Assembly: GCA_934086395.1 (NCBI GenBank)
Contig: CAKOIE010000001.1
Span: 42,455 to 106,454 of the forward strand
Direction of reading: 5' to 3'
Length of the DNA stretch: 64,000 nucleotides
From: an uncultured Bacilli bacterium
GTDB taxonomy: Bacteria; Bacillota_I; Bacilli_A; RF39; UBA660
The notes under the pieces are model-generated. The model saw nothing but the letters and a program-made list of their open reading frames with translations, ran no database searches and was not told the DNA's origin. Positions 56,453 to 64,000 of the stretch are shown one piece after another; position 1 is the first letter of the stretch; every line of letters starts with the position of its first letter. Made by a program: the position numbers and the translations under genes.

Positions 56453-57703
56453 TTATAGTTTAAGACATAATTGTTTATATTTTTCTCTTATCTCTATTTC
56501 TTGCCATTCTTTAATGCCTGTATGTGCATATGCTAGTATATTTTTTATTCCTCTTGCAAACTGACTCATCCATACTATAACCTTTCCTCTTAATGATTTA
56601 CTTGATTCTACTATTTTTATACTTAATAGTTTTTTATTTACTTCTTCTGCTAATAAACTAATATGCCCTAAATGTATTGTTAAAAATAAATTAAGATTAT
56701 TTATTCCTTTTAATGTTCTTAATCTTATATTCTCAAATTCATATTCTTGTTTTTTTGCTCTAAAATATTCTTCTATACGCCATCTTGAAAAATACAATCT
56801 TACCACTTTTATTACATCTTCTTTATTATGTATTTCTCTATTTGTAAGAAGTATTAATGGTCTTTCTTCACTTAATCCATAACAAAATACTAATTCATAA
56901 TCTTTCTTATTATGTGGTAATGTAACTTTGGTGTGTGATACATATACTTCATGTTCTTCATTATCATCAAACCATAAAGTCATTCTTATTTTTCCTTTTC
57001 TTTTTAGGGCTTCTTCATATGCATTTTTCTTTTTTCCTTTAAATAAGAAAACTCTTCGATCATTCATTCTTATAATAAAATAATTGTCATTCATATAGTC
57101 GATTATTTTATTATCATCATAACCTCTATCAAAAACTCCAGTAAATTTTCTTCCTAATACATTTTTTACTGCATCTATACTTTTCATTGTATATTCATTC
57201 ATACTTTTAAATTCTTTGCTTTTGCATGAATATATTTTGCTATATACACTTACTGGTTGTTTTTCTTTTTCAGTTAAAATTACAGATTCACAAACATGAT
57301 ATCCTTTTGTAATCTTTTTATCTAAGTCAGATGCATCAATTACATCATCTAAATCTTCAAATTTTTTTCCATATATTTTAGATATATCAGAATCATCAAA
57401 TAAAGCAACTGGTTCATCTCCATATACATCTCCAATAGTTTCAATATAATTTTTATAAACCTTATCAGTATCATTAAAATTATTTAAATTATCACATAAT
57501 CTTTCAATTGTATTTTTTAGTTTTATATTTTCATTTAAACTTCTAGATATATTTGATATTAAACAACTACCAGATGATGCAATTCCATATTCTATATCTT
57601 TTATAAATTTGGTTATAGGTTTATTTACACCATTTGAAATTTTTTTACAAAAATTCATTATTTCTCTTTTCATTTCATATGTATTTGCTGTAAAATTATT
57701 CAT
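56453..57703 (-). CDS. IS4-family transposase
   Basis: A DDE transposase of 416 residues. The catalytic residues are in LFDDSDISK (Asp103/104), FDRGYDD (Asp192) and the IS4 signature Y304-x2-R307-x3-E311-x6-K318, which fits the YREK rule exactly. The reading frame is open and has a start codon near the right IS end, preceded by GGAGGTG. It shares the element with no passenger gene. It lies on the opposite strand to the XRE pair. Confidence 0.95.
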   Translation of the reverse strand: MNNFTANTYEMKREIMNFCKKISNGVNKPITKFIKDIEYGIASSGSCLISNISRSLNENIKLKNTIERLCDNLNNFNDTDKVYKNYIETIGDVYGDEPVALFDDSDISKIYGKKFEDLDDVIDASDLDKKITKGYHVCESVILTEKEKQPVSVYSKIYSCKSKEFKSMNEYTMKSIDAVKNVLGRKFTGVFDRGYDDNKIIDYMNDNYFIIRMNDRRVFLFKGKKKNAYEEALKRKGKIRMTLWFDDNEEHEVYVSHTKVTLPHNKKDYELVFCYGLSEERPLILLTNREIHNKEDVIKVVRLYFSRWRIEEYFRAKKQEYEFENIRLRTLKGINNLNLFLTIHLGHISLLAEEVNKKLLSIKIVESSKSLRGKVIVWMSQFARGIKNILAYAHTGIKEWQEIEIREKYKQLCLKL

Positions 57704-57794
57704 GTAGACACCTCCGAATATTTTGTTTACTAATAAATTTTTTTTACAACTTAATTATACTAAACAAACAAGGTGTTTACCTTATTTTTACAAT

Positions 57795-57835
57795 AAAAAT
57801 CAGAGAAAGTTTTCCACAATCTCTGATTTTTTTAC
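57795..57835. terminator. Terminator near the right IS end
   Basis: AAAATCAGAGA (57796-57806) pairs with TCTCTGATTTT (57820-57830), with T-runs both ways. It lies upstream of the transposase gene and would block outside transcription from driving it. The loop contains TTTTCCACA by coincidence. Confidence 0.7.
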
Positions 57836-57862
57836 TTTAATTTAAATTTTACCGCAACTCAA

Positions 57863-57872
57863 ATTATTCTTT
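57863..57872. repeat. Target duplication, right side of the IS
   Basis: ATTATTCTTT, identical to 56283-56292. Confidence 0.8.
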
Positions 57873-57890
57873 GATTTAATTATGTGATTT

Positions 57891-58163
57891 TTAAATACTT
57901 TTTCCTTGTTTTAATGTTTGTCTTTGCAATTGTTTAGCAATTCTTAAAATCATTGTATCATCAAAATGACTTGCTAAAATCTCTGGATTAACTTCGGCTC
58001 TTGATGATAAATCTAATAAAGACTCAGCTATTACATCATCTGCATTACTTGTAACTTGTAATTTAAACCATTCTTTTTTATCTTCGATTCCACTATTAAT
58101 TGCGTTTTGGGTATCAAGTTTTTGTAATGCATTTATTTCTAATTTAATGTCGTCTATATTCAT
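57891..58163 (-). CDS. Unknown 90-residue protein
   Basis: I do not recognise it. Soluble, helical, with an acidic N-terminal half (MNIDDIKLEINALQKL) and a basic end (IAKQLQRQTLKQGKS). I start at ATG 58163, behind SD AGGAGAAA that begins with the stop codon of the upstream vanY-like gene; the coding frame seven codons earlier lacks such an SD. It is the last gene of the operon with the VanY-like carboxypeptidase. The IS inserted right after it. Confidence 0.6.
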   Translation of the reverse strand: MNIDDIKLEINALQKLDTQNAINSGIEDKKEWFKLQVTSNADDVIAESLLDLSSRAEVNPEILASHFDDTMILRIAKQLQRQTLKQGKSI

Positions 58164-58176
58164 ATTGTTTTTTCTC

Positions 58177-59154
58177 CTAATCATTATATTTTGAATCTAT
58201 ACCAAAATAACTTTCCATAGTAATCCAGTTGCCATTATTATAAAGTTCTTTTGCTAATTCTTTTCCAACATATCTAATATGCCATGGTTCATAAATGTAT
58301 CCTGTTTCGTTTGTTTTGCCTTCAGGATATCTTAATATGTATCCATAAATGTATGCGTTTTTAGCTACCCATTTTCCTTCTGCTGTATCTTTAAATGAAT
58401 TTGATATAGTATTTAAGTCAAAAGCAAGTCCGGTTTGATGTTCAGATGCACCAGGTCTTGCAGAAAATGTATCTGCTGCCGTTTTACCATTTCTTTTAAT
58501 ATAACCGTTATATAAATCATTTTGATAATCATAAGAACGATAACCACTTTGAGCCCATAGATTTAAACCTAAACTAGCTGCATCACTTTTCATTAGTTTC
58601 CATGCTTCATATGCGTCTTTATCAAGTGGGTTTCGATCAAAACCATCTGATGGTACAGTTTTGTATGGATTAACTGGTTTCCAATCTTTAGTTAATTTAT
58701 ATGTTTTATTTACTATTAAAACATTATTTATATAATATGCACCATTTCGGTATTCTATTTTATACCCTTTGGACGTTTTATTTGATAAATTGCTATTTTG
58801 ATTTTGATTACTTGTCGTTTTAGTCGTTGTAGTTGATGTAGTTGTTGTTTTAATAGTTGATGTTGTTGAAGAAGTTGTTGTACTTGTGATTGTTGTAGTA
58901 GTTTCTGGTTTTTCTTTATTTTCACCTTCAGATGGAACTTTAATTTTTTCTTCTGGTTCGTTATTATCAGTTTTGTTGTTGTTATTGTATAAGTATGTGC
59001 TTAATCCAATAAGTAAAATATCAATTAGTAAAATTATTATTAATACACTCTTACGATATTTTTTCTTTACTTTTTTTCTATTTTTTATAAAGTAGTAATT
59101 TAGCACTAATAAAATAATTAAGATTATAAAAAACATAATTAATTTAATATCCAT
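58177..59154 (-). CDS. VanY-type D-alanyl-D-alanine carboxypeptidase (peptidase M15B)
   Basis: A zinc carboxypeptidase that trims the terminal D-Ala of peptidoglycan stem peptides. 325 residues: two N-terminal membrane helices (3-22, 37-55), an acidic then Thr/Ser-rich low-complexity linker (about 85-127), a short beta-rich segment and the M15B domain. The motifs are SGYRSYDYQ, SEHQTGLAFD (His239, Asp246) and EPWHIRYVG (Glu289, His292). The Thr-run linker would span the wall. It is translationally coupled to the gene before it. It may protect against glycopeptides or tune cross-linking, which is inferred. Confidence 0.92.
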   Translation of the reverse strand: MDIKLIMFFIILIILLVLNYYFIKNRKKVKKKYRKSVLIIILLIDILLIGLSTYLYNNNNKTDNNEPEEKIKVPSEGENKEKPETTTTITSTTTSSTTSTIKTTTTSTTTTKTTSNQNQNSNLSNKTSKGYKIEYRNGAYYINNVLIVNKTYKLTKDWKPVNPYKTVPSDGFDRNPLDKDAYEAWKLMKSDAASLGLNLWAQSGYRSYDYQNDLYNGYIKRNGKTAADTFSARPGASEHQTGLAFDLNTISNSFKDTAEGKWVAKNAYIYGYILRYPEGKTNETGYIYEPWHIRYVGKELAKELYNNGNWITMESYFGIDSKYND

Positions 59155-59156
59155 TT

Positions 59157-59960
59157 TTATTCTCCATATTCGACATTATTTTCTTTTAGAAATTCGATAA
59201 TGTCGGTACTATTTATAACTATTCCAACTTTTTTAATTAATTCATTGTTAACATAAATGTTTTTATTTGATGATAACATTCCTAGAACTTTTCCTTCTTT
59301 ATTTAATACTGGACCACCATTCATTCCAATATATATTTCATTGCTTATTTCAAATTCGGAAATATTTCCATTTTCATCTATTAAATTTCTTGTTACTATT
59401 CCTGTTATTGGATATGATGGAAAATTCATTTTCTTATAAGTTAAATCTATGTCATTATTTTCTTTGTTATAAATAAATGTTTCATATTCTGGGAAAGCAA
59501 ATCCGATTCCAACAAAATCTTGCCCTTGCATAATTTTGCTATTTTCAAATTTTGGAAATTTACTAATTAATAAATTATTATTTTTATTTTTTATTAATGC
59601 TAAATTTAAGTATTTGTGAAAAACGATTTCAATGTTTGTTATACTTTCAGCTACATCGACAATTTGAATACAGATATTTGTGATAGTTTTGTCATTTAAG
59701 TCATATTTCTTTTCTATCTTTTTAATTTGTTTAGCATTTTTATTTTGCATTTCGGCAAATATAGGGGTGAAAACATCTTTTGTATCAACTGATAAGATAA
59801 TATTTTCAGCTATTTCTTTAGTTGTAATCATGTCTCCATTTTGATTTACAACCATAATGGTTCCTATATCATTTAGAATATCATTAACACCATAATATTT
59901 CTTACCAATTATCATTGGTCTAATAAAATTTAAGGCCTCTTTACAAGCTTTTTTATACAT
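59157..59960 (-). CDS. Trypsin-fold protein with all catalytic residues replaced (pseudoprotease)
   Basis: This 267-residue protein has the shape of a HtrA/trypsin-like domain: GTIMVVNQNGDMITTKEIAEN near 33-53 (normally ...GxITNAHVV), YLNLALIK near 117-124 (normally DLALLK) and GMNGGPVLNKEGKVLGM at 212-228 (normally GNSGGPVLN...). The triad His, Asp and Ser align with Glu49, Asn119 and Asn214, so it should not cleave peptides. It lacks an obvious signal peptide. It is followed after two bases by the VanY-like gene, whose SD is inside this gene. A role as a binding or sensor module is an inference. Confidence 0.7.
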   Translation of the reverse strand: MYKKACKEALNFIRPMIIGKKYYGVNDILNDIGTIMVVNQNGDMITTKEIAENIILSVDTKDVFTPIFAEMQNKNAKQIKKIEKKYDLNDKTITNICIQIVDVAESITNIEIVFHKYLNLALIKNKNNNLLISKFPKFENSKIMQGQDFVGIGFAFPEYETFIYNKENNDIDLTYKKMNFPSYPITGIVTRNLIDENGNISEFEISNEIYIGMNGGPVLNKEGKVLGMLSSNKNIYVNNELIKKVGIVINSTDIIEFLKENNVEYGE

Positions 59961-59970
59961 AATTAACCCG

Positions 59971-60153
59971 TTAATAATTTTTATCTTTTATTATTAGAAT
60001 TAATCCGTAAAGTTCTAATAAAATAGATAAGACCATTAAAATAATGATGTAAATATCATTTATTTCTACATATTTATTTATAAATAAAGTTATTAGTAAA
60101 CCTATTAAACCTTCAAATATTCTTATTAAACCAATTGGCATTTTTCTTTTCAT
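59971..60153 (-). CDS. Small membrane protein (60 aa)
   Basis: Two hydrophobic segments (about 6-23 and 32-53), a basic N-terminus (MKRKMPIGLIR) and an uncharged loop. I do not know the family. I start at ATG 60153 behind SD AAGGTGGGG; the frame extends to an upstream GTG that overlaps the SD. It is the first gene of the operon with the pseudoprotease and the VanY-like protein. Confidence 0.65.
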   Translation of the reverse strand: MKRKMPIGLIRIFEGLIGLLITLFINKYVEINDIYIIILMVLSILLELYGLILIIKDKNY

Positions 60154-60291
60154 TTTCCCCACCTTAGTAAATTATATCATTAGAATGCTTGGTTTGTATA
60201 GTTAATTATTAAGTTTTCGTCAATTTTTTAAATTTGTAAAATTAATTTTTATAATATTTATTATAGATTATTATTTAAAAATTTTTGTCAG

Positions 60292-60334
60292 AAAATAAAA
60301 AAACTATTAACAATAATTTATTTGCTAATAGTTT
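60292..60334 (-). terminator. Terminator after the exported-protein cluster
   Basis: AAACTATTA (60301-60309) / TAATAGTTT (60326-60334) with a U-rich run on the minus strand. Confidence 0.75.
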
Positions 60335-60354
60335 GTATAATTAATTTTAATGTT

Positions 60355-61050
60355 TTAAGTACGTGCACCGGCTCCTCTACCACTTTTTGAATCAATAATG
60401 ACATCATTATATTTATTTCCATTAAATGTTACGTGATGTATATCAATAGTATCTGAATTTTGATCTCTTTTTTTATCATTTAAACTTAAATAATAAATTG
60501 AGTCATTTGATATGTAAACACGATCATTAAAAATATAATCATTATACATTTTATTTAATACTAAACTTTGATTTGATATTAAAGGAACTTGATATATAAA
60601 TTCATAATTTGTGTTAAATATATAAACATAATGAGTATCCATTCCATTTACATCTGAATCGGAATAATCAATTACAAAATAATTTTCGCTCTGATTATTC
60701 TTGAAAGTTAAAAATTTGAAATCATCTATTTTTGTATTATAATTTTGCGTATATATTAAAAAGTCTTTATTTAGCTTTTTTCCATTGTAATATAGATTTA
60801 TATAATGATAATCATCATTTTTATTTAATGAATATGATATGTTAATCATTTTTTCATCAACTATTAATTCTTTAAAATTTTCTATATATTCTATTGGCTT
60901 AACATTACTATTAATATTGTTTGTAGTTTTATTATCAAATTGATTATTATTTTCTTTACTTATTATTAAATAAATTAATATACCTATCAATATAATTATT
61001 ATACTTATTAAAATTAATATAAAAGTATAGTTATCTTTTTCATCTTTCAA
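60355..61050 (-). CDS. Membrane-anchored exported protein, paralogue 1
   Basis: A 231-residue protein with an N-terminal membrane helix (about 8-30) and an Asn-rich extracytoplasmic domain of beta strands. The last 90 residues contain YQVPLISNQSLVLN, FNDRVYISNDSIYYLSL and a terminal VTFNGNKYNDVIIDSK, which align with the next gene's VPLVSEQEIELND, FNDRVSINNNCIYYLS and VTLYDNKYYDEVID. The start is TTG 61050 behind SD AAGGAG. Function unknown; an adhesin-like or sensor role is only a guess. Confidence 0.65.
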   Translation of the reverse strand: MKDEKDNYTFILILISIIIILIGILIYLIISKENNNQFDNKTTNNINSNVKPIEYIENFKELIVDEKMINISYSLNKNDDYHYINLYYNGKKLNKDFLIYTQNYNTKIDDFKFLTFKNNQSENYFVIDYSDSDVNGMDTHYVYIFNTNYEFIYQVPLISNQSLVLNKMYNDYIFNDRVYISNDSIYYLSLNDKKRDQNSDTIDIHHVTFNGNKYNDVIIDSKSGRGAGART

Positions 61051-61062
61051 TTTTAATTCTCC

Positions 61063-61812
61063 TTATAGTTTTACACCACTAAATTTTGCATTTATAGTAT
61101 CAATAACTTCATCATAATATTTATTGTCATATAATGTAACTTTATGTACAGCAGCTTTATTATTTTCATTACTTTGACTTAAATAATAGATACAATTATT
61201 ATTTATGCTAACTCTATCATTAAATTCAATATTATATTTGTCATTTAGTTCTATTTCTTGCTCACTAACTAATGGTACTATATATACTAGTTCTGCATTA
61301 TCATTTATTATAAAAGTGCTATTTGTAGAATTAACATTTGCATTAATAGTTAAATATTCTTTATTATCCAACCCGATTATTTTATTAACTTCTAGTTTAT
61401 CTAAATAATAATCTCTTAATTCGGTATTATATTCTCCAATATTAATTAAACCTATTTTTTGATCATTAAGTAAAAATTGTAAATAATATGAATATCCTTT
61501 TTGGCCTGATTCATAATAGTTTTCTTCAATTACTTTATAAATATTATATCCAATTTTAATACTCTTATTATTTAGTTTGATTTCTTTAAAATTATTATTG
61601 TTTGAAAAAAATTCTAAATTAGAAATATTATCATTATCGTTTAATGACCAACTATAAATTGGATAATCACTTTTACTAAATTTTTTATAAGAATTAATAT
61701 TATTTTGTGTAGTATTATTTTTATATATCATAATTATTACTAAAAATAGTAACATAATTATTAGTATTAAAGCACTAATAATTGTAATAATTTTAATTTT
61801 ATCTTTTTTCAT
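61063..61812 (-). CDS. Membrane-anchored exported protein, paralogue 2
   Basis: A 249-residue protein with a membrane helix (about 8-30) and a beta-rich outer domain, paralogous to the previous entry in the C-terminal third. The Asn content is high, as in the genome in general. ATG at 61812 with SD AAAGGAA. It is 12 bp upstream of paralogue 1, so the pair forms an operon. I do not recognise the family. Confidence 0.65.
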   Translation of the reverse strand: MKKDKIKIITIISALILIIMLLFLVIIMIYKNNTTQNNINSYKKFSKSDYPIYSWSLNDNDNISNLEFFSNNNNFKEIKLNNKSIKIGYNIYKVIEENYYESGQKGYSYYLQFLLNDQKIGLINIGEYNTELRDYYLDKLEVNKIIGLDNKEYLTINANVNSTNSTFIINDNAELVYIVPLVSEQEIELNDKYNIEFNDRVSINNNCIYYLSQSNENNKAAVHKVTLYDNKYYDEVIDTINAKFSGVKL

Positions 61813-61884
61813 TAAATCTAAGATTCCTTTCTATAAATAATTATTAATTGTTTTAATATTTTGAAAATTTTTTATTTTTAACAA

Positions 61885-62451
61885 TCATTTTGTATTTGTA
61901 AATATGTTGCCATTAATATCAACAAATGTTGGACCATGATATCCTGATTCCTGACTATCAAACGTTGTTGGTAAAATTGTTACAATATTTTTAAGCCCTA
62001 AGTCATTAGTTATTGTAATATTTCTATTATTTATGTTTGGAAATTCAACATCAGCTTTTCCAACAGTTCCGTCAGTTTTTATATAGTATAAACTATTAAA
62101 AAATGCTTGACCATCATTAATTATGTAAAAACTAATTACATTGTCTGATATTTTATAATTTCCAAAAACATTATTAAGTTCTTTGTTTGAATATTCAATA
62201 TATAATTCTTTATTTTTATTTAACGTTACATAATAAACACTTTGAAGCATTTCATGATCTACTCTTTGAGATAAATAGTTGGAATCGCTAAAATTATTTA
62301 TTTCATTTGAAAGTTTTTGTGCATATTTTTTAAAGTTATTTTCTTCATTGTTTGAAACGTTTGTTCTTTTGAATTCCTTGTATACTACAACAGATAATAA
62401 AACAATAATAATTGTTAACATAATTATAATGATATTTTTAAAATCCTTCAT
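61885..62451 (-). CDS. Membrane-anchored exported protein, distant relative
   Basis: A 188-residue protein with an N-terminal helix (about 5-26) and an extracytoplasmic part of similar size. SLYYIKTDGTVGKADVEF may correspond to the SIYYLS segments of the two paralogues, but the overall likeness is low. Near the end is FVDINGNIF, a strand-turn-strand pattern. ATG 62451 with SD GAAAGGAAG. It is first in the same minus-strand cluster. Confidence 0.6.
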   Translation of the reverse strand: MKDFKNIIIIMLTIIIVLLSVVVYKEFKRTNVSNNEENNFKKYAQKLSNEINNFSDSNYLSQRVDHEMLQSVYYVTLNKNKELYIEYSNKELNNVFGNYKISDNVISFYIINDGQAFFNSLYYIKTDGTVGKADVEFPNINNRNITITNDLGLKNIVTILPTTFDSQESGYHGPTFVDINGNIFTNTK

Positions 62452-62546
62452 ACTAAAGCTTCCTTTCTATCTTAATTTAATATTAACATCTTTTTTATTA
62501 AAATGTTAAATTTTTTGATAATCTTTCATATATTTATATTAGGTGA

Positions 62547-63063
62547 TTTTTTATATTTTTAAATTATTTTATATTAAATTTTTTAATAATTTCGACATTG
62601 GGAACATTAAATCATTTTTTTGTATGAATGGTTTGGTAAATTAGAGATATTAAAGTTATTTTTTGCTTCTAATGAAAGCATATTTGAACATATGAAATTA
62701 GTTCTTTATCCAAGTATATTAGGTATGATTTTTTCAATATTAATTTTTAATTATGATAATATTATTTATGCTTGTAGTGTTGGATTACTTATTTCAATTC
62801 TTTTAATTCCTGTTTTATATTATGTAAGTTTATTTATTTTTAAGAAAAATATTGGATTTATTAATATATTAATATTTTTTGTTTCTGTTTTTTTAGGATG
62901 TATTTGTAATTTATTAATTATTAAAAATAATATTTCTTATAACTTAAATTTAGTTGGAATAATTATTTATTTGATAATGATTGTTTATTTTGCATATTAT
63001 AGCTTTTATCCGAAAAATTGTGGTATTTATAAAGAACCATTAAAAAAGAACTCTACTTATTAG
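62547..63063 (+). pseudogene. DUF6512-like membrane protein gene with a frameshift
   Basis: The downstream frame (62620 on) encodes LYEWFGKLEILKLFFASNES then IFEHMKL, matching the N-terminal conserved block of DUF6512-type membrane proteins. The part that should precede it, ...TLGTLNHFF, is in another frame upstream (62553-62621) and ends at a seven-T run (62615-62621). Adding one T would join TLNHFF to LYEWFG. SD AGGTGAT (62541-62547) precedes the upstream part, which has no ATG. It may be broken, slippage-dependent or a base error. The rest is a four-helix membrane protein. Confidence 0.55.
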
Positions 63064-63313
63064 TGTTCTCATAGTAATTTCGTTCAGCTAGTTCTCTTAT
63101 TACTTCATCTAAATCTTCATAATCATCTTCTTCTAATATTTCTTCTCCTAAAAAGATAATTGATGATAGGTTTAAATTTTGAAAATCTATTTCATATTTA
63201 TTAAGAACTTCAATTTGATAATTTGTTAAATATAATTTTTCATTAACTTTAACTAACTTATTTTTATTAAAATCTATATCATTTAATAATTCATTTATGT
63301 TATATTCTTTCAT
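63053..63313 (-). CDS. Unknown acidic 86-residue protein
   Basis: A small soluble protein, with a central beta/alpha segment and an acidic stretch GEEILEEDDYEDLDEVIREL (about 56-75). I do not know the family. Its ATG overlaps the stop codon of the upstream small membrane gene (ATGA), so it is translationally coupled to it. Convergent with the frameshifted gene; the last 11 bases overlap. Confidence 0.6.
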   Translation of the reverse strand: MKEYNINELLNDIDFNKNKLVKVNEKLYLTNYQIEVLNKYEIDFQNLNLSSIIFLGEEILEEDDYEDLDEVIRELAERNYYENTNK

Positions 63314-63486
63314 TCAAATAATTTAGTTATGTCTATTAGTCCTTTTGTTTGTAGATAATAGATTATGCCTCCAATAATTGCTAAAATTAGGGTGCAAACT
63401 AGAAAACCAACAAATGTATTTCCTTGGTAAGGTTTATTTTCTCCTGGAACTATTTCTAATTTTTTATTTAATCTATTATTATCCAT
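63310..63486 (-). CDS. Single-pass membrane protein (58 aa)
   Basis: Missed by a length cut but convincing: start ATG 63486 with SD AAGGAG, 58 codons and an ATGA overlap to the next gene. It has a soluble N-terminal part (MDNNRLNKKLEIVPGENKP), a hydrophobic helix (about 25-44, FVGFLVCTLILAIIGGIIYY) and a short basic tail. Function unknown. It forms a two-gene unit with the acidic protein. Confidence 0.65.
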   Translation of the reverse strand: MDNNRLNKKLEIVPGENKPYQGNTFVGFLVCTLILAIIGGIIYYLQTKGLIDITKLFE

Positions 63487-63625
63487 AACTTTTCTCCTTA
63501 AGTTAATTATATATTGCTATGTTATATTTTTCAAATAATATATTATTTATCAGTGAAAAAGAGTAAATATTCTTCGCAAAGAAATTTGATATAATTACTA
63601 CATAATAAAAAGGTGGTATGTAGTA

Positions 63626-64000
63626 ATGAATAGAAAACAAAGAAGAGAGCTAAGAAAAGACAAAAATCTGATTATTGAATTATATTCTATAATCAAAAAA
63701 TACTTACCAGATTTATTTGATAAGTTTGAAGAATTGACTGATGTTAGACATCAGTCATATATTACATATAATATGAAAACAATTTGTGTAACTAGATTAT
63801 TTGGTTTAATTTGCGGATTAACTTCTCTTTCTAATATTTCATCAGACGAATTCAATACAGACGCATGTATAAAGAATATTTCCACTATTTGTAATACTAG
63901 ATTAACTGAACTTCCATATTGGGAAACTATTCAAGATGTTTTTATGAACATTAAATTATCTGAACTTAAAAATATTCAAAAATATATTATTAAAACATTA
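63626..64000 (+). CDS. Putative transposase, N-terminal part (runs off the window)
   Basis: 125 residues are visible, starting MNRKQRRELRKDKN. The block RHQSYITYNMKTICVTRLFG, then LICGLTSLSNIS and ELPYWETIQDVF, resembles the N-terminal part of DDE transposases common in Clostridia and Bacilli, in which a conserved YITYxxxxI...LPxWxTIxxxF pattern precedes the catalytic domain. The catalytic part lies outside the window. SD AAGGTGGT precedes the ATG at 63626. The element's left inverted repeat cannot be identified from one end. Confidence 0.55.
   Translation, partial: MNRKQRRELRKDKNLIIELYSIIKKYLPDLFDKFEELTDVRHQSYITYNMKTICVTRLFGLICGLTSLSNISSDEFNTDACIKNISTICNTRLTELPYWETIQDVFMNIKLSELKNIQKYIIKTL

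Larger units (their letters stand above)
56293..57862. mobile_element. IS4-family insertion sequence, intact (about 1.57 kb)
   Basis: Ends carry the inverted repeat TTGAGTTGCGGTA (left 56294-56306, right 57850-57862 as the complement). Target duplications of 9-10 bp flank it. One transposase gene occupies most of the element, on the minus strand. Terminator-like hairpins lie inside both ends (56405-56435 and 57795-57832). All key features are intact, so it may be active. The left 110 bp before the terminator hairpin contain nothing else that I recognise. Confidence 0.85.

Noticed and set aside
57811..57819. DnaA box TTTTCCACA near the right IS end
   Set aside because: It is the loop of a terminator hairpin inside the IS and stands alone.

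Overview
This window is a very AT-rich stretch (by eye about a quarter G+C, not computed) from the replication-origin region of a low-G+C Gram-positive bacterium. UGA is a stop codon (for example at the end of the noc gene) and UGG encodes Trp, so this is the standard bacterial code and not the mycoplasma code. The gene order rpmH-rnpA-yidC-khpB-mnmE-mnmG-rsmG-noc on one arm and dnaA-dnaN-recF-gyrB-gyrA-tadA-dnaX-ybaB-recR-bofA-holB-ricT-trmN-pth-mfd-spoVT-tatD-rsmA on the other is typical of Bacillota. A ComK homologue, SpoIIR, a BofA-like protein, SpoVT and Noc point to Bacilli. The short 4.5S-type SRP RNA, the single-chain glycyl-tRNA synthetase and the compact proteins suggest a reduced, possibly host-associated lineage (inference).

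Layout. 1-6.3 kb (minus strand): partial murA, an MntP-like exporter, spoIIR, prmC, prfA, rpoE, a small unknown gene and a tandem duplication of a J-domain gene. 6.3-8.2 kb (plus): a bifunctional penicillin-binding protein. 8.3-18.3 kb (mainly minus): noc, an inserted ABC exporter, and the classic tRNA-modification, membrane-insertase, RNase P and L34 cluster. 18.3-27.5 kb: bipartite oriC with DnaA boxes on both sides of dnaA, then dnaN, a comK-like gene where yaaA often sits, recF, gyrB and gyrA.

27.5-29.05 kb is a 1.5-kb gene-free region carrying eight ParB-type palindromes (core GTTTCACGTGAAAC) interleaved with four Noc-type palindromes (TATTTCCCGGGAAATA). It is built from degenerate direct repeats and bracketed by two DnaA-box-like 9-mers. 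It looks like a combined ParB-loading centromere and Noc nucleoid-occlusion site and is the most striking feature here. The SRP RNA gene follows it.

29.2-41 kb is a long co-oriented run for DNA replication, recombination, RNA maturation and transcription-coupled repair, ending at rsmA. 41-48 kb holds mixed small transcription units: cold-shock protein, a T-box leader plus glyS, MscS, membrane proteins, TspO and a CarD-like factor. 48-55 kb (minus) holds a compact UvrD-like helicase and an AddA/AddB pair whose AddB lacks an N-terminal Walker A. 55.3-64 kb is accessory: an XRE regulator with a CdiA-type nuclease-like protein, an intact IS4-family insertion with target duplications, a VanY carboxypeptidase operon containing a protease-fold protein that has lost its catalytic triad, paralogous membrane-anchored exported proteins, a frameshifted membrane-protein gene and a truncated transposase at the window edge.

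How it works together: oriC fires DnaA-dependent initiation, and DnaN, RecF, gyrase, DnaX and HolB act at the fork. The ParB/Noc-type array beside the origin can couple segregation and division-site control to replication. No parA or parB is present in the window, although a Noc-type protein is.
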